The notes under the pieces are model-generated. The model was not told the DNA's origin. It searched no databases and saw only the letters and a program-made list of their open reading frames with translations. DNA of 64,000 nucleotides, taken from Massilia sp. PDC64. GTDB lineage: Bacteria > Pseudomonadota > Gammaproteobacteria > Burkholderiales > Burkholderiaceae_D. This document shows, in pieces, positions 28,086-37,119 of the stretch. Both the position numbers and the translations under genes were made by a program. The stretch covers positions 1-64,000 of the forward strand of contig NZ_FMZS01000005.1 of assembly GCF_900101265.1 (NCBI RefSeq), read 5' to 3'. Each line of letters opens with the position of its first letter. Positions within the stretch are counted from its first letter, which is position 1.

Positions 28086-29277
28086 TCCCGCGGCGGACAC
28101 CCACGACACAGCGGCGGCGCGCGGCATGCGTCCGGCGCTGGCCGCCATGGTCGCCTGCCAGGTCGGCCTGCATGCGTGCGTGCAGGGCGTGCGCCTGGCT
28201 GCGCCGCTGAACGTGCTGCGGCTTGGGCATTCCGCCTGGTCGGTAGGCCTGGTGATGACGATGTTCGCGCTGTTTCCGGCGCTGCTGGCGCTGCCGGCCG
28301 GGCGCCTGGCGGACCGGCGCGGCTATCACCTGCCGGTGCGCCTCGCCGCCCTGTGTTCGCTGGGCGGCACATTGCTGGCGGCCGCGCTGCAGAACCGCTT
28401 CACGCTGTGCGCCGCAGCCGCCCTGTGCGGGGCCGGGGCGGGCTTCGGCATGATCGCGATCCAGCGCAGCGCCAGCCGGCTCGCCCGCAGCGACGGCGAG
28501 CGCCTGCGCGTGTTCAGCTGGATCGCGCTCGCGCCGGCGCTGGCCGGCCTGTTCGGGCCGATGCTGGCGGGCTTCCTGATCGACCGCGCCGGATTTTCCG
28601 CCGCCTTCCTCGCGCTGGCGCTGCTGCCCGTCGCCACCCTGCTGGCGGCGCAGGCGGTGCCGCGCGAGGCGCCGCGGCCGGCGCCCGCGCCCGGTGCGCG
28701 CAAGACCTCGGCGTGGCACCTGCTGCGGCTGGCGTCCGTGCGCCGGCTCGTCTTCATCAGCTGGGTGGTGTCGGTCAGCTGGGACGTGCACGGTTTCGCC
28801 TTGCCCCTGCTGGGCGTCGAGCGCGGCCTGAACGCGTCCGCGCTGGCGCTCGTGCTCGCGGCCTACGCCGTGGCGTCGATGATGGTGCGCCTGCTGATGC
28901 CGCTGGTCGCGGCGCGCCTGTCGCGCCACGCGCTGCTGTGCGGCGCGCTGCTGCTCACCTGCGCCGTGTTCGCGGCCTATCCGTTGTTCCACAGTGCCTG
29001 GGCCATGGCGGCCTGCGCGGCCATCCTGGGCATCGGGCTGGGCCTGGTGCAGCCGGCCATCCTGGCCAGCCTGCACGACGCGACGCCGCCCGAACGCCAG
29101 GGCGAGGCCCTGGCGCTGCGCTCGATGACCTTGCACGCGTCGATGGCCGTGATGCCGCTGGTGTTCGGCGCGATCGGCACCGGCGCCGGCGCGGCGGTTC
29201 TGTTCTGGTTGATGGCGGGCGCCCTCGGGCTGGGCAGCCTGCAGGCGCGCGCCATCCGTTTCCATCGCGAGGTTTGA
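28078..29277 (+). CDS. MFS transporter
   Basis: A 399-residue protein with about 12 hydrophobic segments. The loop GRLADRRGYHLPVR after TM2 matches the MFS signature, and a second symmetrical half begins near WHLLRLASVRRLVFISWVVS. The ATG at 28078 overlaps the kinase stop by 8 bases, so it is part of the same operon. It probably imports the substrate or exports an intermediate; specificity unknown. Confidence 0.87.
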   Translation: MHSPAADTHDTAAARGMRPALAAMVACQVGLHACVQGVRLAAPLNVLRLGHSAWSVGLVMTMFALFPALLALPAGRLADRRGYHLPVRLAALCSLGGTLLAAALQNRFTLCAAAALCGAGAGFGMIAIQRSASRLARSDGERLRVFSWIALAPALAGLFGPMLAGFLIDRAGFSAAFLALALLPVATLLAAQAVPREAPRPAPAPGARKTSAWHLLRLASVRRLVFISWVVSVSWDVHGFALPLLGVERGLNASALALVLAAYAVASMMVRLLMPLVAARLSRHALLCGALLLTCAVFAAYPLFHSAWAMAACAAILGIGLGLVQPAILASLHDATPPERQGEALALRSMTLHASMAVMPLVFGAIGTGAGAAVLFWLMAGALGLGSLQARAIRFHREV

Positions 29278-29290
29278 CAGGGGAGAGAGC

Positions 29291-30061
29291 ATGACACTCG
29301 AAGGCAAGCGCCTGATCGTCACCGGCACCGCCGGCGGCATCGGCGCCAGCGTATTGCGCGGCCTGGTCGCGGCCGGGGCGAGGGTCGCCGCCATGGACGT
29401 GAACGACGCCGCGGGACGGGAGCAGGCGGCACGTGCCGACGCGGCCGGGCCGGGGGCGGCCAGCTACTTCCACTGCGACGTGCGGTTGCGCGGCGAGGTG
29501 GAGGGCGCGTTCCGGGAGGCCATGGCGTGGCTGGGCGGTCTCGACGGCCTGGTCAACATCGCCGGCATCGAGCGCGCGGCGCCCGCGGAATCGATCGCCG
29601 ACGCCGACTGGGACCTGATGTTCGACGTGAACGCGCGCGGCACCCTGAACACCAACCAGGCCGCCTTCCCGTACCTGCGCGAGCGCGGCGGGCGCATCCT
29701 GAACTTCGGTTCGGCCGCAGGCGTCATGGGACTGCCCGGCTGCGCCCATTACTCGGCGGCGAAGGCGGCGGTGCTGGGCTGGACCCGGACCGTGGCCAAG
29801 GAATGGGGGCGCCACGGCATCAGCGTCAACGCCGCCGCGCCGGGCATGTGGACGCCGATGTACGAGGCGCACCGCGCGCGCATGGACGCCGCCGCGCTGG
29901 CCGACCACGACCGCATGATGGCCGGCCTGATTCCGCTCGGCGGCAGGCTGGGCGATCCCGACCGCGACATGACGCCCTTCGTCGTGTTCATGATGGGCGA
30001 GGGCGCGCGCTTCATCACCGGCCAGACGCTGGCGGTGGACGGCGGGCTGATGATCCCCTGA
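29291..30061 (+). CDS. Short-chain dehydrogenase/reductase
   Basis: A 256-residue classical SDR: IVTGTAGGIGASV cofactor loop, NIAG near residue 90, FGSAAG, and catalytic HYSAAK; it ends GQTLAVDGGLMIP. It would oxidise a hydroxyl group with NAD. The ATG is 13 bases after the MFS stop with GGGGAGAGAGC upstream, making it the last gene of the operon started at 22179. Confidence 0.9.
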   Translation: MTLEGKRLIVTGTAGGIGASVLRGLVAAGARVAAMDVNDAAGREQAARADAAGPGAASYFHCDVRLRGEVEGAFREAMAWLGGLDGLVNIAGIERAAPAESIADADWDLMFDVNARGTLNTNQAAFPYLRERGGRILNFGSAAGVMGLPGCAHYSAAKAAVLGWTRTVAKEWGRHGISVNAAAPGMWTPMYEAHRARMDAAALADHDRMMAGLIPLGGRLGDPDRDMTPFVVFMMGEGARFITGQTLAVDGGLMIP

Positions 30062-30105
30062 AATCGGCGCCGGCCGGCGCATATTGCTTGGCAATTCTCC
30101 ATAAA

Positions 30106-30132
30106 TAGAGCACTATCTCGAAAAGTGTTCAA
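30106..30132. promoter_or_regulatory. Operator copy G (TAGAGCA-N13-TGTTCAA)
   Basis: Left arm degenerate (GCA instead of ACA at 30110-30112), right arm perfect (TGT at 30126-30128), spacer 13. Centre about 58 bases upstream of the second P450 start. Confidence 0.6.
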
Positions 30133-30176
30133 ATTAGACCCGGGCGATGTCCGGGCCAGACCAATGGAGGATGACA

Positions 30177-31451
30177 ATGAGCAGTGCAAGCAAAGTGAGC
30201 CTGGAGAGCGCCTATTCGGGCGTGGCCGACAACTACCGCGGCGAGGACGTCGACCTGCACGCGATCTACCGCGACATGCGCAGGAACTCGCCGATCATCG
30301 CCGAGAATTTCATGGGCAAGCTCGGGGTGCCGAACATCGCCGGGCTGGATCCGAACCGCCCGACCTTCACGGTGTTCAAGTACAAGGAGGTGATGGCGGT
30401 GCTGCGCGACGCCGCCAACTACACCAGCGGCTTCATCGCCGAGGGCCTTGGCTCCTTCTTCGACGGCCTGATCCTCACCGGCATGGACGGCGAGGCCCAC
30501 AAGAAGGCGCGCGCGCTGCTGCAGCCGATCTTCATGCCCGAGGTCGTGAACAGCTGGCGCGACACCAAGATGGACCCGATCGTGCGCACGGAATTCCTGC
30601 AGCCGCTGGCGGCGGCCAAAAAGGCCGACCTGATGGAGTTCGGCCTGCTGTTCCCGATCCGCCTGATCTATGCGCTGATCGGCTTCCCCGGCAACGACCC
30701 CGAGAAGATCAAGCAATATGCGGCATGGGCGCTGGCGATCCTGGCCGGTCCCCAGGTCGATGCCGAGAAGGCCGCGCAAGCGCGCAAGGCCGCCATGGAG
30801 GCAGCCAAGGCGCTGTACGACGCCACGCTCGAGGCGGTGGTGGAAGTGCGCCGCAACGGTGCCCGGAGCGACGACCTCATCAGCCGCCTGATCCGCGCCG
30901 AAAGCGATGGCCGCCGCTTCGACGACCATGAAGTCACGACGTTCGTGCGCTCGCTGCTGCCGGCCGCCGCGGAGACGACCACGCGCACCTTCGGCACCCT
31001 GATGACCTTGCTGCTGGAGCGCCCCGAACTGCTGGCCCGCGTACGGGCCGACCGCAGCCTGGTGCCGAAAGCCATCGACGAGGCGATCCGCTTCGAGCCG
31101 GTGGCCACGTTCAAGGTGCGCCAGGCGGCGCAGGACCTGGAACTGGCCGGCATGGCGATCCCGAAAGGCGCCATGGTCCAGTGCATCGTCACGTCCGCCA
31201 ACCGCGACGAGGAGGCTTTCGAGCGCAGCGAGGAATTCGATATCGACCGCAAACCCAAGCCGTCGTTCGGCTTCGGCTTCGGCCCGCACATGTGCATCGG
31301 CCAGTTCATCGCCAAGACCGAACTGCAGGTCGCGGTCAACGCCGTGCTCGACCTGATGCCCAACCTGCGGCTGGATCCGGACCAGCCGCCGCCCCGTATC
31401 ACGGGCGCCCAGCTGCGCGGGCCGAAGCACGTCCACGTGGTCTGGGATTGA
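30177..31451 (+). CDS. Cytochrome P450 (second paralogue)
   Basis: A 424-residue class I P450 with I-helix AAAETTT (263-269), ExxR as E302-AIR and haem loop FGFGFGPHMCIGQ with C373. The start at 30177 sits 6 bases after GGAGG; ATGs at 30147 and 30171 are badly placed. It is very similar to the P450 at 19378 along its whole length, but has Ala where that enzyme has the I-helix Gly (AAET versus AGET). This could alter oxygen activation or substrate fit. It forms a single-gene transcription unit between operators G and D. Redox partners are probably the ferredoxin at 45179 and the reductase at 51208. Confidence 0.95.
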   Translation: MSSASKVSLESAYSGVADNYRGEDVDLHAIYRDMRRNSPIIAENFMGKLGVPNIAGLDPNRPTFTVFKYKEVMAVLRDAANYTSGFIAEGLGSFFDGLILTGMDGEAHKKARALLQPIFMPEVVNSWRDTKMDPIVRTEFLQPLAAAKKADLMEFGLLFPIRLIYALIGFPGNDPEKIKQYAAWALAILAGPQVDAEKAAQARKAAMEAAKALYDATLEAVVEVRRNGARSDDLISRLIRAESDGRRFDDHEVTTFVRSLLPAAAETTTRTFGTLMTLLLERPELLARVRADRSLVPKAIDEAIRFEPVATFKVRQAAQDLELAGMAIPKGAMVQCIVTSANRDEEAFERSEEFDIDRKPKPSFGFGFGPHMCIGQFIAKTELQVAVNAVLDLMPNLRLDPDQPPPRITGAQLRGPKHVHVVWD

Positions 31452-31468
31452 ACGCTTCGAAATTTTTT

Positions 31469-31495
31469 ATGAACAGAATCTAAAAAAGTGTTTAA
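31469..31495. promoter_or_regulatory. Operator copy D (ATGAACA-N13-TGTTTAA)
   Basis: ACA 31473-31475, 13 bases, TGT 31489-31491. Its right arm overlaps the proposed -35 of the amidohydrolase promoter. Confidence 0.72.
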
Positions 31496-31520
31496 AAAAA
31501 TCCGGATTCTGTTCTAGAAT
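31491..31520 (+). promoter_or_regulatory. Likely promoter of the amidohydrolase operon
   Basis: TTTAAA (31491-31496) and TAGAAT (31515-31520) are 18 bases apart, upstream of the gene at 31578. The -10 also forms one arm of ATTCT-N5-AGAAT (31506-31520), a near match to the IclR-associated repeat. Confidence 0.5.
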
Positions 31521-31577
31521 TGACGGCAGAAGAAAGCCGTTCCGCATTGGAGCGTATTCCATTCCTTGGAGACAAAC

Positions 31578-32885
31578 ATGAAATTTGAAGACCTGATCCT
31601 CGTCAGCGTGGACGACCACGCGATCGAACCGCGCGGCGCTTTCGACCGCCACATGCCCGCCAAATTCAAGGGCCGCCAGCCGCGTGTCGAGAACGTCAAG
31701 GGCCGCGACGTCTGGGTGTTCGAAGACCGCGCGACCGGCTACATGGGCCTGAACTCGGTGGTCGGCCGCCCGAAGGAGGAGTACGGCATGGAGCCGCTCT
31801 CCTACGAGCAGATGCGCCGCGGTACGTGGGACATCAAGGCGCGCGTCGACGACATGAACGCCAACGGCGTGCTCGGTTCGCTGTGCTTCCCGACTTTCCC
31901 GGGCTTCGCCGGCCAGCGCTTCCAGATGATGAACGACAAGGAAGTCAGCCTCGCCGCGATCCAGGCCTACAACGACTGGCACCTGCACGACTGGTGCAAC
32001 GCCGCGCCGGGCCGCTTCATCCCGCTGATGATGGTGCCCTGGTGGGACATGCAGGCCGCCGCGGCCGAAGTCAAGCGCCTCGCGGCCCAGGGCGTGCACG
32101 CGCTGACGCTGTCCGACAACCCGACCGTGCACGGCTACCCGTCGATCCACAACGACCACTGGGACCCGCTGTGGAAGGCGTGCGCCGACAACGACGTCGT
32201 CATCTGCTGCCACATCGGCACCGGCGTTAAGGCCGCCCACGCGTCGGACGAATCGCCGATCGACGCCTGGATCACCTCGATGCCGATCTCGATCTCGAAT
32301 TCGGCCGCGGACTGGATCTGGGCGCCGATGTGGAAGAAGTATCCGAAGCTACGCATGGCGCTGTCGGAAGGCGGCATCGGCTGGATTCCGTACCTGCTCG
32401 AGCGCGCGGATTTCACCCACAGCCATCACCACGAGTGGACCAATTCCAACTTCGGTGGCAAGAAGCCGAGCGAGATCTTCAACGAACACTTCATCACCTG
32501 CTTCATCGAGGATGCGTTCGGCCTGAAGAACCTGGATTCGATCAACGTCGACAAGGTCACGTGGGAATGCGACTACCCGCACTCCGACTGCACCTGGCCG
32601 CACTCGGCCGACGTGTTCTGGAAGCAGGCGCAGCACCTGTCGGACGAGGTGATCAACAAGATCACCCACCTGAACGCGATGCGCGAGTTCTCGTACGACC
32701 CGTTCGCCATCCTGGGCCGGGAAAACTGCACGGTCGGCGCCCTCAAGGCCCAGGCCACGCACGTCAGCACCGAACCGGCCCTGGGCCTGGGTGGCGCGGC
32801 GCCGGAACGCGACCCGAACCGTCCGGTGACGTCGGGCGACATCAACAAGATGTTCGCCGCCGCCGACGCGCAGACCGCGCTCTGA
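31578..32885 (+). CDS. Amidohydrolase-family (amidohydrolase_2) protein
   Basis: A 435-residue TIM-barrel metal hydrolase or decarboxylase. The metal motif is VDDHAIEP (residues 11-18; the D-x-H-x2-E variant of HxH), with H212 in CCHIGTG, E264 in SEGGIGW and D332 in ECDYPHSD. This is the set typical of ACMSD-type amidohydrolases found in aromatic, terpenoid and steroid clusters, which decarboxylate or cleave C-C bonds. Start chosen at the ATG after TTGGAGACAAAC (an in-frame ATG 12 bases earlier has no ribosome site). First gene of the operon controlled by operator D. Confidence 0.88.
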   Translation: MKFEDLILVSVDDHAIEPRGAFDRHMPAKFKGRQPRVENVKGRDVWVFEDRATGYMGLNSVVGRPKEEYGMEPLSYEQMRRGTWDIKARVDDMNANGVLGSLCFPTFPGFAGQRFQMMNDKEVSLAAIQAYNDWHLHDWCNAAPGRFIPLMMVPWWDMQAAAAEVKRLAAQGVHALTLSDNPTVHGYPSIHNDHWDPLWKACADNDVVICCHIGTGVKAAHASDESPIDAWITSMPISISNSAADWIWAPMWKKYPKLRMALSEGGIGWIPYLLERADFTHSHHHEWTNSNFGGKKPSEIFNEHFITCFIEDAFGLKNLDSINVDKVTWECDYPHSDCTWPHSADVFWKQAQHLSDEVINKITHLNAMREFSYDPFAILGRENCTVGALKAQATHVSTEPALGLGGAAPERDPNRPVTSGDINKMFAAADAQTAL

Positions 32886-32897
32886 CACCTCACCGCC

Positions 32898-32933
32898 GCG
32901 ATCGTTCCGCGCCGGCGCGCGCGGAGCGATCGC
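32898..32933 (+). other. Intercistronic stem-loop, 15-bp stem
   Basis: GCGATCG... pairs with ...CGATCGC over 15 positions (one G-T wobble) with a 6-base loop, between the amidohydrolase and the acyl-CoA dehydrogenase. No T-run follows, so it is more likely an mRNA-stability or partial-termination element than a full intrinsic terminator. Confidence 0.5.
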
Positions 32934-32962
32934 TCCAATGCCCATTCGAAGCATGAGCGACC

Positions 32963-34108
32963 ATGTCCATTGACCAGTTCACCTACAGCCCCATCCCGCC
33001 CGAGGCCAAGGCGATCCGCGCCGAGGTGCGCGGCTTCCTCGCCGACGCGCTGGCGGACGTCCCGCCGGTGCGGCGCGCCGAGTCCTGGATGGGATTCGAT
33101 GCCCGCTTCAGCCGCCGCCTCGGCGAGCGCGGCTGGATCGGCATGGCCTTGCCGAAACGCTATGGCGGCGCCGAGGCCAGCCCGTTCGCCCGCTACGTTG
33201 TGATCGAGGAACTGCTGGCCGCCGGCGCGCCCGTGTCGGCGCACTGGTTCGCCGACCGCCAGAGCGGCCCGCAGATCCTGCACTACGGCACCGAGGCGCA
33301 GAAGGTTGTCCACCTGCCCGCGATCTGCCGCGGCGAGCAGTTCTTTTGCATCGGCATGAGCGAGCCGAATTCCGGTTCCGACCTGGCCTCGATCAAGAGC
33401 AGCGCGCGGCGCGCCGGCGACAAGTGGATCGTCAACGGCCAGAAAGTCTGGACGACCAACGCCCACCGCTCGCACTACATGATCGCGCTGCTGCGCACCG
33501 ATCCGGACAGCCGGCGCAACGAGGGCCTGTCGCAGTTCATCATCGACCTGTCGCTGCCGGGCATAACGATCCGCCCGATCAAGGACCTGACCGGCGCCAG
33601 CCATTTCAACGAGGTGTTCTTCGACGACGTCGCGCTCGGCGCCGGCGCCCTGATCGGCACCGAGGGTCAGGGCTGGGCCCAGGTCACGGCCGAACTGGCC
33701 TTCGAGCGCAGCGGACCGGAACGCTTCCTGAGCTCCATCACGCTGCTGCAGTCGCTGGTCGGGGCGGTCGGCGCCGACCCGGACGCGCTGCAGGCCAGGG
33801 ACATCGGCCGCCTGACCGCGCGCCTGATCACCTTGCGCCAGATGTCGCTGGCGGTCACCGCCCAGCTGGCGGCCGGCCGCAACCCGGCCTGGGAAGCGTC
33901 GGTCGTCAAGGAACTGGGGACGACCTTCGAGCAGGATATCCCGGAGCTCGCCGAGGCGCTGCTGGACGTCGCTCCCGCCACGCGCGGCGGCGCCGAACAT
34001 GCCCGCGTGCTTGCCTACCTGATGCAGGAGGCGCCTTCATTTTCACTGCGCGGCGGTACGCGCGAAATACTCCGCGGGATCATCGCGCGCGGATTGGGAA
34101 TGCGTTAA
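32963..34108 (+). CDS. Acyl-CoA dehydrogenase, larger subunit of a probable heteromer
   Basis: A 381-residue FAD acyl-CoA dehydrogenase with FCIGMSEPNSGSDLASIKSSA and NGQKVWTTNAHRSHYMIALLRT. A base-position glutamate lies in ELAFERSGPERFL, and the C-terminus is LRGGTREILRGIIARGLG. The next gene, 2 bases downstream, is a shorter, divergent acyl-CoA dehydrogenase, an arrangement typical of alpha2beta2 dehydrogenases that act on bulky CoA esters such as steroid side chains. It follows a stem-loop after the amidohydrolase gene. Confidence 0.88.
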   Translation: MSIDQFTYSPIPPEAKAIRAEVRGFLADALADVPPVRRAESWMGFDARFSRRLGERGWIGMALPKRYGGAEASPFARYVVIEELLAAGAPVSAHWFADRQSGPQILHYGTEAQKVVHLPAICRGEQFFCIGMSEPNSGSDLASIKSSARRAGDKWIVNGQKVWTTNAHRSHYMIALLRTDPDSRRNEGLSQFIIDLSLPGITIRPIKDLTGASHFNEVFFDDVALGAGALIGTEGQGWAQVTAELAFERSGPERFLSSITLLQSLVGAVGADPDALQARDIGRLTARLITLRQMSLAVTAQLAAGRNPAWEASVVKELGTTFEQDIPELAEALLDVAPATRGGAEHARVLAYLMQEAPSFSLRGGTREILRGIIARGLGMR

Positions 34109-34110
34109 TC

Positions 34111-35166
34111 ATGAGACAAATGTTCGATTCAACGGTCGAGCGCCTGTTCGCCGACCTGGCCAGCCCCGCTGCGGTGCTGGCGTGCGAGGATGGCCACTGG
34201 CCGCAAGCGATGTGGACGGCTGTCGAGGAGTCCGGTTTCCCGGTGGCGCTGGCGCCCGAGGCGCTGGGCGGGGCGGGCGCCAGCTGGACCGACGTGTGCG
34301 GCGTGATCCGCCTGGCCGGCCGCTTCAACCTGCCGCTGCCGCTGCCGGAAGCGCTGCTGGCCAACTGGCTGCTGGGCGCGGCGGGGTTGGCGCCGGCAGA
34401 CGGCGCGGTCACCGTCGCCGGTGCCGGCTCGCTGCGGCTGCGGGACGGCGTGGTGAGCGGCGAAGCGCTCGACGTGCCCTGGGGCGACGCCGTGCCTTTG
34501 GTGGTGGCGGTGACCGGCGGCGCCGAGCCGGCCGTCGTGCTGCTGCCGACCGGCGCGGCCAGCCGCCGCGATGGCGCCAACGTCGCCGCCGAGTCGCGTA
34601 CGGCGCTGCTGTTCGAGGGCGCCGTGCCGGTCGCGCAGGCGCCCCTGCCGCCGGGCTGGCCGGCGGACGTGCTGCTGCTGGGCGGCGCCATGGTGCGCGC
34701 GGCCCAGATCGCCGGTGCGCTGGAAGGCGTGCTGGCACTGGCCACCGCCTATGCCGGCGAACGGGTCCAGTTCGGCAAGCCGATCGGCAGCTTCCAGGCG
34801 ATCCAGCACCAGGTGGCGGTGCTGGCCGAGCACGCGGCCGCGGCGGTGATGGCGGCCGAGGCGGCGTTCGCGGCGGCGGACACGCGCATCGTGCGGCTGC
34901 AGGCGATCGCCGCCAAGATCTGCGCGTCCGAGGCGGCCGGCATCGGCGCGAGCGTGGCCCACGCCGTGCACGGCGCGATCGGCTTCACGCACGAGCACTC
35001 GCTGCACCTGAGCACGCGCCGGCTGTGGTCCTGGCGCAGCGAGTTCGGGTCGGCCAGCGCCTGGTCGCAGCGGCTCGGACGGGCGGTCTGCGCCGCCGGC
35101 CCGGAAGGCTTCTGGCCCGGCGTCACCGACGGCCGTTTCGACACCTTGCAGGAGCAGCGCGCATGA
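34111..35166 (+). CDS. Acyl-CoA dehydrogenase-like smaller subunit
   Basis: A 351-residue divergent acyl-CoA dehydrogenase family protein. The N- and middle domains are eroded; I do not see the SEPxxGSD or NGxKxWxxN signatures. The C-terminal helical domain is recognisable (ATAYAGERVQFGKPIGSFQAIQHQVA near 210-235, HAVHGAIGFTHEHSLHLSTRRLWSW near 280). Lost flavin motifs are expected for the partner subunit of heteromeric enzymes. It starts 2 bases after the larger subunit and its stop overlaps the hydratase start. Confidence 0.82.
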   Translation: MRQMFDSTVERLFADLASPAAVLACEDGHWPQAMWTAVEESGFPVALAPEALGGAGASWTDVCGVIRLAGRFNLPLPLPEALLANWLLGAAGLAPADGAVTVAGAGSLRLRDGVVSGEALDVPWGDAVPLVVAVTGGAEPAVVLLPTGAASRRDGANVAAESRTALLFEGAVPVAQAPLPPGWPADVLLLGGAMVRAAQIAGALEGVLALATAYAGERVQFGKPIGSFQAIQHQVAVLAEHAAAAVMAAEAAFAAADTRIVRLQAIAAKICASEAAGIGASVAHAVHGAIGFTHEHSLHLSTRRLWSWRSEFGSASAWSQRLGRAVCAAGPEGFWPGVTDGRFDTLQEQRA

Positions 35167-35963
35167 CCCCCTTCCTGGAAATCGAGCGCGAGGACGCGAT
35201 CCTGACGGTGCGCATGAACAGCCCCGAGACGCGCAACGCCCTGAGCACGCCGGCGCAGATGCAGGAATTCGTCGACCTGTGCGCGGCGGTACGGCTGGAC
35301 CGGAGCGTCAAGGTGGTGATCCTGACCGGGAACGGCCCCGCCTTCTGCGCGGGCGGCAACGTCAAGGACATGGCCGAGCGCGGCGGCATCTTCGCCGGCT
35401 CGCCGTACGAGGTCAGCGAGAGCTACCGCAACGGCATCCAGCGCATCCCGACCTGCCTGTACAACCTGGACGTCCCGGTGATCGCGGCGCTGAACGGGCC
35501 GGCGATCGGCGCGGGCCTCGATCTCGCCTGCATGTGCGACGTGCGGATCGCGGCCGACGGCGCCAAGTTCGCCGAGAGCTTCGTCAAGCTGGGCATCGTG
35601 CCGGGCGACGGCGGTGCCTGGCTGCTGCCGCGCATCGTCGGCATGCCGAAGGCGAGCCTGATGGCGCTGACCGGCGACGCGATCGACGCCGCCACCGCCC
35701 TGGCGTGGGGCCTGGTGACCGAGGTCGTGCCGGCGGCGCAGCTGCAGGACGCGGCGCTGGCGCTCGCGCGCCGCATGGCGGCCAATCCGTCGCACGGGCT
35801 GCGCCTGACCAAGCGCCTGCTGCGCGAGGGCCAGCACATGCGGCTCGACTCGCTGCTCGAGATGTCGGCCGCCTACCAGGCGCTGGCCCATCACACCGAG
35901 GACCATGCGGAGGCGGTGTCCGCCTTCCTCGCCAGGCGCGAACCGCAATACCAGGGCCGCTAG
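35163..35963 (+). CDS. Enoyl-CoA hydratase/isomerase
   Basis: A 266-residue crotonase-family protein that would hydrate an alpha,beta-unsaturated CoA ester. Oxyanion segments are NGPAFCAGGNVKDMAERGG (about residue 60) and NGPAIGAGLDLACMCDVRIAA (about 115). At the second catalytic position it has FVKLGIVPGDGGAWLLPRIVG, with Asp in the GDGG loop where bifunctional hydratases often have Glu. The start is an ATGA overlap with the dehydrogenase subunit. Functionally it follows the heteromeric dehydrogenase in a beta-oxidation round. Confidence 0.9.
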   Translation: MTPFLEIEREDAILTVRMNSPETRNALSTPAQMQEFVDLCAAVRLDRSVKVVILTGNGPAFCAGGNVKDMAERGGIFAGSPYEVSESYRNGIQRIPTCLYNLDVPVIAALNGPAIGAGLDLACMCDVRIAADGAKFAESFVKLGIVPGDGGAWLLPRIVGMPKASLMALTGDAIDAATALAWGLVTEVVPAAQLQDAALALARRMAANPSHGLRLTKRLLREGQHMRLDSLLEMSAAYQALAHHTEDHAEAVSAFLARREPQYQGR

Positions 35964-35990
35964 GCCCGCATCATCATCAGGAGAAGCAGC

Positions 35991-37115
35991 ATGCGCAGTG
36001 TGTTCCGTGAAGACCACGAGATGTTCCGCGAAATGGCCCGGCGGTTCATCGAGAACGAGATCGTGCCCCACTTGCCGGAGTGGGAGCACGCGGGGATCGT
36101 CCCGAAGTCGGTGTGGCGCAAGGCCGGCGAGGTCGGCCTGCTGTGCTCCACCGTGCCCGAGGAGTATGGCGGCGCCGGCGGGGACTTCGGCCACTCGGCC
36201 GTGATGATCGAGGAACTGGCGCGCGTCAACGCCACCGCGATCGGCTTCACGACCCATTCCGAGATCGTGGCGCCCTATATCGTCGCGTACGGCAGCGAGG
36301 AACAGAAGCGGCGCTGGCTGCCCCGGATGGTCAGCGGCGAAATGATCGGCGTGATCGCGATGAGCGAACCGGGCATCGGTTCCGACCTGCGCTCGATGCG
36401 CACCAGCGCGCGGCGCGACGGCGACGATTACGTGGTGAACGGCCAGAAGACCTTCATTACGAACGGCGGCAACGCCGACCTGATGGTCACCGCGACCAAG
36501 CTGGATCCCGGTGCCAAGGAACTGACCCTGATCTGCGTCGAGGCCGACCGGCCCGGCTTCTCGAAGGGCAAGCTGCTGGAAAAGATCGGCCTGAAGGGGC
36601 AGGATACGTCCGAGCTGTTCTTCGACGACGTGCGGGTTCCCGTATCCAACCGCCTGGGCGAGGAAAACAAGGGTTTTTCGTACCTGACGCACCAGCTGGC
36701 GTGGGAGCGCACGATCATCGGTTTGCGGGCCGCCGCGAGCATCGAAGCGCTGCTCGAGGACACACTGGAATACGTCCGCGAGCGCAAGGTGTTCGGCAAG
36801 TCGGTGTTCGATTTCCAGAACACGAAATTCAAGCTGGCCGAGTGCAAGGCCCAGGCCACGATGCTGCGGGTGTTCGTCGACGACTGCCTGGGCAAGGCGA
36901 TGCGCGGCGAGTTGTCCGCCGAGGTCGGCGCGATGTGCAAGCTGATGGGATCGGAAATGCAGGGCAGGGTGCTCGACGAGTTGCTGCAGCTGCATGGCGG
37001 CTACGGCTTCATGAGCGAGTACAAGATCAGCCGCGCCTGGGTCGACGCCCGCGTCGCGCGCATCTACGGCGGCACGTCCGAGATCATGAAGGAAATCATC
37101 GCCCGCTCGCTGTAG
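35991..37115 (+). CDS. Acyl-CoA dehydrogenase
   Basis: A 374-residue complete acyl-CoA dehydrogenase: IAMSEPGIGSDLRSMRTSA, NGQKTFITNGGNADLMVTATK, and C-terminal RIYGGTSEIMKEIIARSL. Glycine in the GGTSE loop and glutamate in LAWERTIIGL put the catalytic base on the isovaleryl/long-chain-type helix, suggesting a branched or long substrate. The ATG is 27 bases after the hydratase stop with AGGAGAAGC; last gene of the operon started at 31578. It converges on the LysR gene, with only 4 bases between their stops. Confidence 0.92.
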   Translation: MRSVFREDHEMFREMARRFIENEIVPHLPEWEHAGIVPKSVWRKAGEVGLLCSTVPEEYGGAGGDFGHSAVMIEELARVNATAIGFTTHSEIVAPYIVAYGSEEQKRRWLPRMVSGEMIGVIAMSEPGIGSDLRSMRTSARRDGDDYVVNGQKTFITNGGNADLMVTATKLDPGAKELTLICVEADRPGFSKGKLLEKIGLKGQDTSELFFDDVRVPVSNRLGEENKGFSYLTHQLAWERTIIGLRAAASIEALLEDTLEYVRERKVFGKSVFDFQNTKFKLAECKAQATMLRVFVDDCLGKAMRGELSAEVGAMCKLMGSEMQGRVLDELLQLHGGYGFMSEYKISRAWVDARVARIYGGTSEIMKEIIARSL

Positions 37116-37119
37116 TCCC

